NCBI GenBank assembly: GCA_017651315.1
Contig: JAGCDE010000001.1
Coordinates: 1 to 64,000, forward strand
Direction: 5' to 3'
From: Bacteroidaceae bacterium
GTDB taxonomy: Bacteria; Bacteroidota; Bacteroidia; Bacteroidales; Bacteroidaceae
DNA: 64,000 nt
Part shown: positions 61,409 to 64,000 of the stretch, in pieces
Layout of the letters: every line of letters starts with the position of its first letter
Position numbering within the stretch: position 1 is the stretch's first letter
The notes under the pieces: generated by a model
What the model was told of the DNA's origin: nothing
Seen by the model: only the letters and a program-made list of their open reading frames with translations
The model's database searches: none
Translations under genes and position numbers: made by a program

Positions 61409-62115
61409 AGAGGTTAACCAAAGAAGCCATCGAGCAGCTGGCGCTTAAAATGCGATTACAGGCAGGCTTGAACCCGTCAGAGCCTATCCACACGAAGACG
61501 CTGCTCAGAAAACTGGGGATTATGGTCATCTATCGTCCCCTCTCAGAGAAGGCTTGCGGTCTTTCGATGCGCTCAGCCGACGGACGTGGAAAGTTCATGC
61601 TCATCAACTCGAACAATTCGCGCGGACGCCAGCACTTCACCATTTGCCACGAGCTGTTCCATCTGTATTACGACGAGGAACCGAAACCGCACATATGCGG
61701 CACCCCCGGTTTGGAGAAAAATCCCGCCGAGATCAATGCCAACGCCTTTGCCTCAGCCCTACTTTTGCCACAGGCAGGTGTATTGGAGTTGATACATTCG
61801 GAAGAGATTGTGAACCGTCACATCTCCACCGCCACGATGCTGCGTGTGGAGCAGTTGTTTGGTGTCAGCCACCAGTCACTGTGCTATTGTCTCCGCCACC
61901 TGCGCCTGCTTACCGAAGAGGAATTGCAGGATCATTTAGCCGAGAGCATGGAGATTCAGCAGATTGCCACAGAATACGGTTATGACCTTTCGCTTTATCA
62001 GCCAGGCAACGAAGGCGTGGTGATAGGCGATTTCGGTGAGAAAGCACGCCTGTTGTTCGAGCAGGAACGCATTTCCGAGGGCCACTATGTTGAACTGTTA
62101 AACCTACTGAAATAA
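61405..62115 (+). CDS. ImmA/IrrE-family metallopeptidase
   Basis: A 236-aa protein starting at ATG 61405, overlapping the previous stop by 4 nt. Zinc site: HELFH at residues 82-86 within FTICHELFHLYY, and third ligand E109 in EINANAFASALLLP. The C-terminal half resembles the extra domain of COG2856 proteins. Known members cleave an Xre-type repressor (ImmR, DdrO) in response to DNA damage or conjugation signals; in some loci the same pair acts as toxin-antitoxin. The PIN gene follows 2 nt after the stop. Confidence 0.92.
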   Translation: MKRLTKEAIEQLALKMRLQAGLNPSEPIHTKTLLRKLGIMVIYRPLSEKACGLSMRSADGRGKFMLINSNNSRGRQHFTICHELFHLYYDEEPKPHICGTPGLEKNPAEINANAFASALLLPQAGVLELIHSEEIVNRHISTATMLRVEQLFGVSHQSLCYCLRHLRLLTEEELQDHLAESMEIQQIATEYGYDLSLYQPGNEGVVIGDFGEKARLLFEQERISEGHYVELLNLLK

Positions 62116-62117
62116 GG

Positions 62118-62645
62118 ATGGCCAAAGGAGCAAAGATAAAGATACAGATTGTCTTGGATGCAGATGTTGTGATACACTTCGCCAAAGGGGGACGGCTCAG
62201 TCAGTTGCCCAGCATTTTCCCTGACTATGAATACGTGTTGCTGGAAGCTGTGCACGAGGAATTGCAGTCGGACATTAGGACGCAAGTTGACAATCAGATC
62301 ATGCTGTTGAAGACCATTACGCTCCACTCCTTTGCGCCTCATGGCGAGATGCTTCGCGAATATGCCATGCTAAGAAGCCGATTCGGTAAGGGCGAGAGTG
62401 CCTGCATGGCCTATTGTCTGTTTACCCACAATGTGATAGGTAGCAGTAATCTGTGCGACATCCGTGCTTATTGCCAAGAGAAGCAGATAACGTATCTCAC
62501 TACGATAGACTTTCTCTGGTACGCATGGCGTAAGCATCTGATGACTACTGATGAGATAAAGACGTTCATCTGCGAAGTAAGGTCAAAAGGAAGTATTTTG
62601 CCTGAAGTGGATATAGAGAAGTATGTATGTGATACAGTTTTGTAA
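62118..62645 (+). CDS. PIN-like nuclease, third gene of the Xre-ImmA module
   Basis: A 175-aa protein with PIN acids in order: D14 and D16 (IVLDADVVIHF), E43 and nearby E47/E48 (LLEAVHEEL), E92 (GKGESACMAY) and D113 (NLCDIRAYC). It is likely an RNase effector. It differs clearly from the 140-aa PIN toxin at 271. Two base pairs separate it from the ImmA gene, so all three genes form one coupled operon. Whether it is toxin, effector or regulator is open. Confidence 0.8.
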   Translation: MAKGAKIKIQIVLDADVVIHFAKGGRLSQLPSIFPDYEYVLLEAVHEELQSDIRTQVDNQIMLLKTITLHSFAPHGEMLREYAMLRSRFGKGESACMAYCLFTHNVIGSSNLCDIRAYCQEKQITYLTTIDFLWYAWRKHLMTTDEIKTFICEVRSKGSILPEVDIEKYVCDTVL

Positions 62646-62735
62646 GCAGAATTCTCTCATATGAGAACTCGGATTCCTTTGTTAAAAATAGAAGTAAAAC
62701 TAAATACCGTTAACAACTAATTATTTAGGTTAAAG

Positions 62736-62823
62736 TCACGCATATTTTGAATATTTGTGCGTGATTTGCTTGCTTTCAGATTGTTCATGAACTTTCTTTG
62801 CTGTGTCAACTAAAAACTTAGTT
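62736..62823 (+). promoter_or_regulatory. Dyads upstream of the second BlaI gene
   Basis: TCACGCA (62736-62742) and TGCGTGA (62758-62764) form a dyad with a 15-bp spacer. A second dyad, AACTAA-AAAC-TTAGTT (62808-62823), ends 6 bp before ATG 62830. Both sit in the 184-bp gap after the PIN gene. The second is a likely operator for the adjacent BlaI-type repressor. Confidence 0.5.
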
Positions 62824-62829
62824 AGAAAT

Positions 62830-63201
62830 ATGAAGGCATTGACAGAGAAAGAGCAGATGGTAATGAGTGTGCTTTGGGAGCATCGTCATTGCGGCGTTGA
62901 GGATGTGATAAGTCACCTTGGCGAGCCCAAGCCCGCGTACAATACCATCCTTACGTTCCTCCGCATCCTTGAGCAGAAAGGTTTCATATACTATGAGGTA
63001 AAAGGAAAGAAACATATCTATTATCCTGTAATAGAAAAAGGAGAGTACACCCGATGGACACTTACCGATATGAAGGATAAACTCTTTAACGGTTCGGCCC
63101 GTTCCATGGTGAACACATTTATCCTGGAGTCGGGCCTGTCGGAATCCGATGTACGTGAACTCATCGGGATGTTGAACGAACTTGAAACTTCAAAGCTATG
63201 A
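62830..63201 (+). CDS. BlaI/MecI/CopY-family repressor, second copy
   Basis: A 123-aa winged-helix repressor (LTEKEQMVMSVLWEH; AYNTILTFLRILEQKGF). An in-frame GTG at 62803 is less likely: ATG 62830 (MKALTEKEQ) lines up with the first BlaI-type protein at 1072. The C-terminal part is helical. The stop overlaps the ATG of the M56 gene (ATGA). The pair repeats the gene order at 1072-3674. Confidence 0.9.
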   Translation: MKALTEKEQMVMSVLWEHRHCGVEDVISHLGEPKPAYNTILTFLRILEQKGFIYYEVKGKKHIYYPVIEKGEYTRWTLTDMKDKLFNGSARSMVNTFILESGLSESDVRELIGMLNELETSKL

Positions 63202-64000
63202 TTTACCTTGTTGTCTCGGCAATTTCGCTCGCCTTGATGGTGATTGTCTATCGCCTGGCCTTGAGCCGCACCACTTTCCATGGTTTCAACCGTTATGTGC
63301 TGTTGTCGTCATTGGCTCTCGCTGCGGTTCTGCCGCTTATACATCTGCAGGGCCTGGGTGTCAAGGCTGCCGGTCCGGTGGCCTACATGCTGAACGAGAT
63401 AACGGTTTTTGCCGACGGCTCCACCCGTATAGCTCCGGCGGCTGCACAGACCGCAAACGGTGTCGGCATAGTGTCAATCCTTACCTTGGTCTGGCTGGCA
63501 GGGGTGGCTGTATGCCTGATGAGGGTGGCTATAGGTATAGTCAGTTCCGAGATAATATGCCATCACCGTTCCAGAAGGCTTTCCGACGGTTCCCGCCTTG
63601 TCATAACCGGACGTGACTACGCGCCTTTCAGCTGGCGTAACTTCATAGTCATCTCAAGGAAGGATTATGAGAGCAACGGTGACATTATAATAGCCCACGA
63701 GCAGGCGCACATAAGGCTTCACCATTCGGTTGACCTCATTCTGGCCCAGTTGTTCTGCGCCGTCCAATGGTTCAACCCCGCTGCATGGATGCTCAAGCGC
63801 AGTCTGCTTGAGGTCCATGAATACGAGGCCGACGCCTCCGTGCTGGAGCGCGGCTTTGACGAGTGCCGTTATCAGATATGTCTGGTCCGTGCCGCCCTGC
63901 AAGGCAGGTTCGCGGTCACCACAAATAACTTTGCCAATTGTTCAACCAAAAAAAGAATAGTTATGATGAAAAGAATTTCAACCAATCCTTGGGCGCGTAT
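63198..64000 (+). CDS. BlaR1-like M56 membrane peptidase, second copy, cut by the window end
   Basis: The frame opens at ATG 63198 (overlapping the repressor stop) and is still open at 64000, giving 267 visible residues. It has N-terminal membrane segments, the zinc motif HEQAH at 167-171 in IIIAHEQAHIRLHHS, and EVHEYEADASVLERG as the third-ligand region. The visible end, KKRIVMMKRISTNP, matches the linker before the second membrane segment of the 1440 protein (KKRIIMLNKNQTR). It therefore probably continues into a periplasmic domain, perhaps also TonB-like, beyond the window. Confidence 0.9.
   Translation, partial: MIYLVVSAISLALMVIVYRLALSRTTFHGFNRYVLLSSLALAAVLPLIHLQGLGVKAAGPVAYMLNEITVFADGSTRIAPAAAQTANGVGIVSILTLVWLAGVAVCLMRVAIGIVSSEIICHHRSRRLSDGSRLVITGRDYAPFSWRNFIVISRKDYESNGDIIIAHEQAHIRLHHSVDLILAQLFCAVQWFNPAAWMLKRSLLEVHEYEADASVLERGFDECRYQICLVRAALQGRFAVTTNNFANCSTKKRIVMMKRISTNPWAR

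Noticed and set aside
1-64000. rRNA, tRNA, insertion sequences, integrases or phage genes
   Set aside because: I looked for recognisable motifs and found none; only small repeat elements are present.

Overview
The window comes from a Bacteroidales chromosome, probably a gut or animal-associated member with roughly 50% GC in its core genes. Evidence: repeated Bacteroidota-type promoters (TTTG, 19-20 bp, TAnnTTTG), a split glycine decarboxylase (gcvPA/gcvPB), M56/BlaR1-like sensors carrying TonB C-terminal domains, GH97, GH43, GH16 and GH3 glycosidases, a C10 peptidase with a Bacteroidales-style C-terminal tail, PPi-dependent phosphofructokinase, an Hc1-type histone and a putative porin. No rRNA, tRNA, CRISPR array, transposase or integrase was recognised. 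No SusC/SusD pair is present, so the glycosidases do not form a classical polysaccharide utilisation locus.

Layout. 1-1000: the 3' end of a truncated gene, then an AT-rich PIN-toxin/short-antitoxin module on the minus strand. 1000-6600: a BlaI-type repressor, a BlaR1-type membrane protease fused to TonB and Skp-like domains, and a large TonB-receptor-like barrel. 6600-9500: manC and a GH43 glycosidase. 9600-19440: lplA-gcvT-gcvH-gcvPA-gcvPB-lpdA, a complete glycine cleavage and lipoylation set, followed directly by GH16 and GH3 enzymes that together could degrade beta-1,3-glucan. 19500-26820 (minus): a glycine-rich secreted protein, ygiQ, two small unknown proteins, an amidase-like/golvesin-domain secreted protein and a lipid kinase. 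26900-34900: a barrel protein, pfp with a GH25 muramidase, a 57-aa Hc1 histone on the minus strand, then a DUF4468 / J-like / porin / Gfo-Idh-MocA operon. 34950-43630 (minus): a FadL-like barrel, a Ser/Tyr-rich secreted protein and an RND efflux operon. 43880-51730: a C10 peptidase, a hicAB locus with hicA truncated, GH97, two secreted proteins of unknown role and an M20 dipeptidase. 52000-57830 (minus): a MacAB/TolC-like export operon. 58200-60850: a GH3 lipoprotein with a PA14 insert. 61070-62645: an Xre / ImmA-IrrE / PIN three-gene module. 62830-64000: a second BlaI/BlaR1 pair that runs off the end.

The most interesting items are: (1) the translationally coupled Xre-ImmA-PIN module behind a palindromic operator, a plausible toxin-antitoxin or defence system; (2) the BlaR1-TonB-Skp fusion with its own repressor, candidate operator and a neighbouring barrel gene, echoed by a second BlaI/BlaR1 pair at the other end of the window; (3) a dispersed ~160-bp hairpin element, two copies, whose terminal inverted repeats differ between copies but match perfectly within each copy; (4) a 129-bp inverted-repeat element between gcvT and gcvH. 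Two genes under 60 codons (the 43-aa antitoxin and the 57-aa Hc1 histone) and the truncated hicA were found by reading short frames directly.
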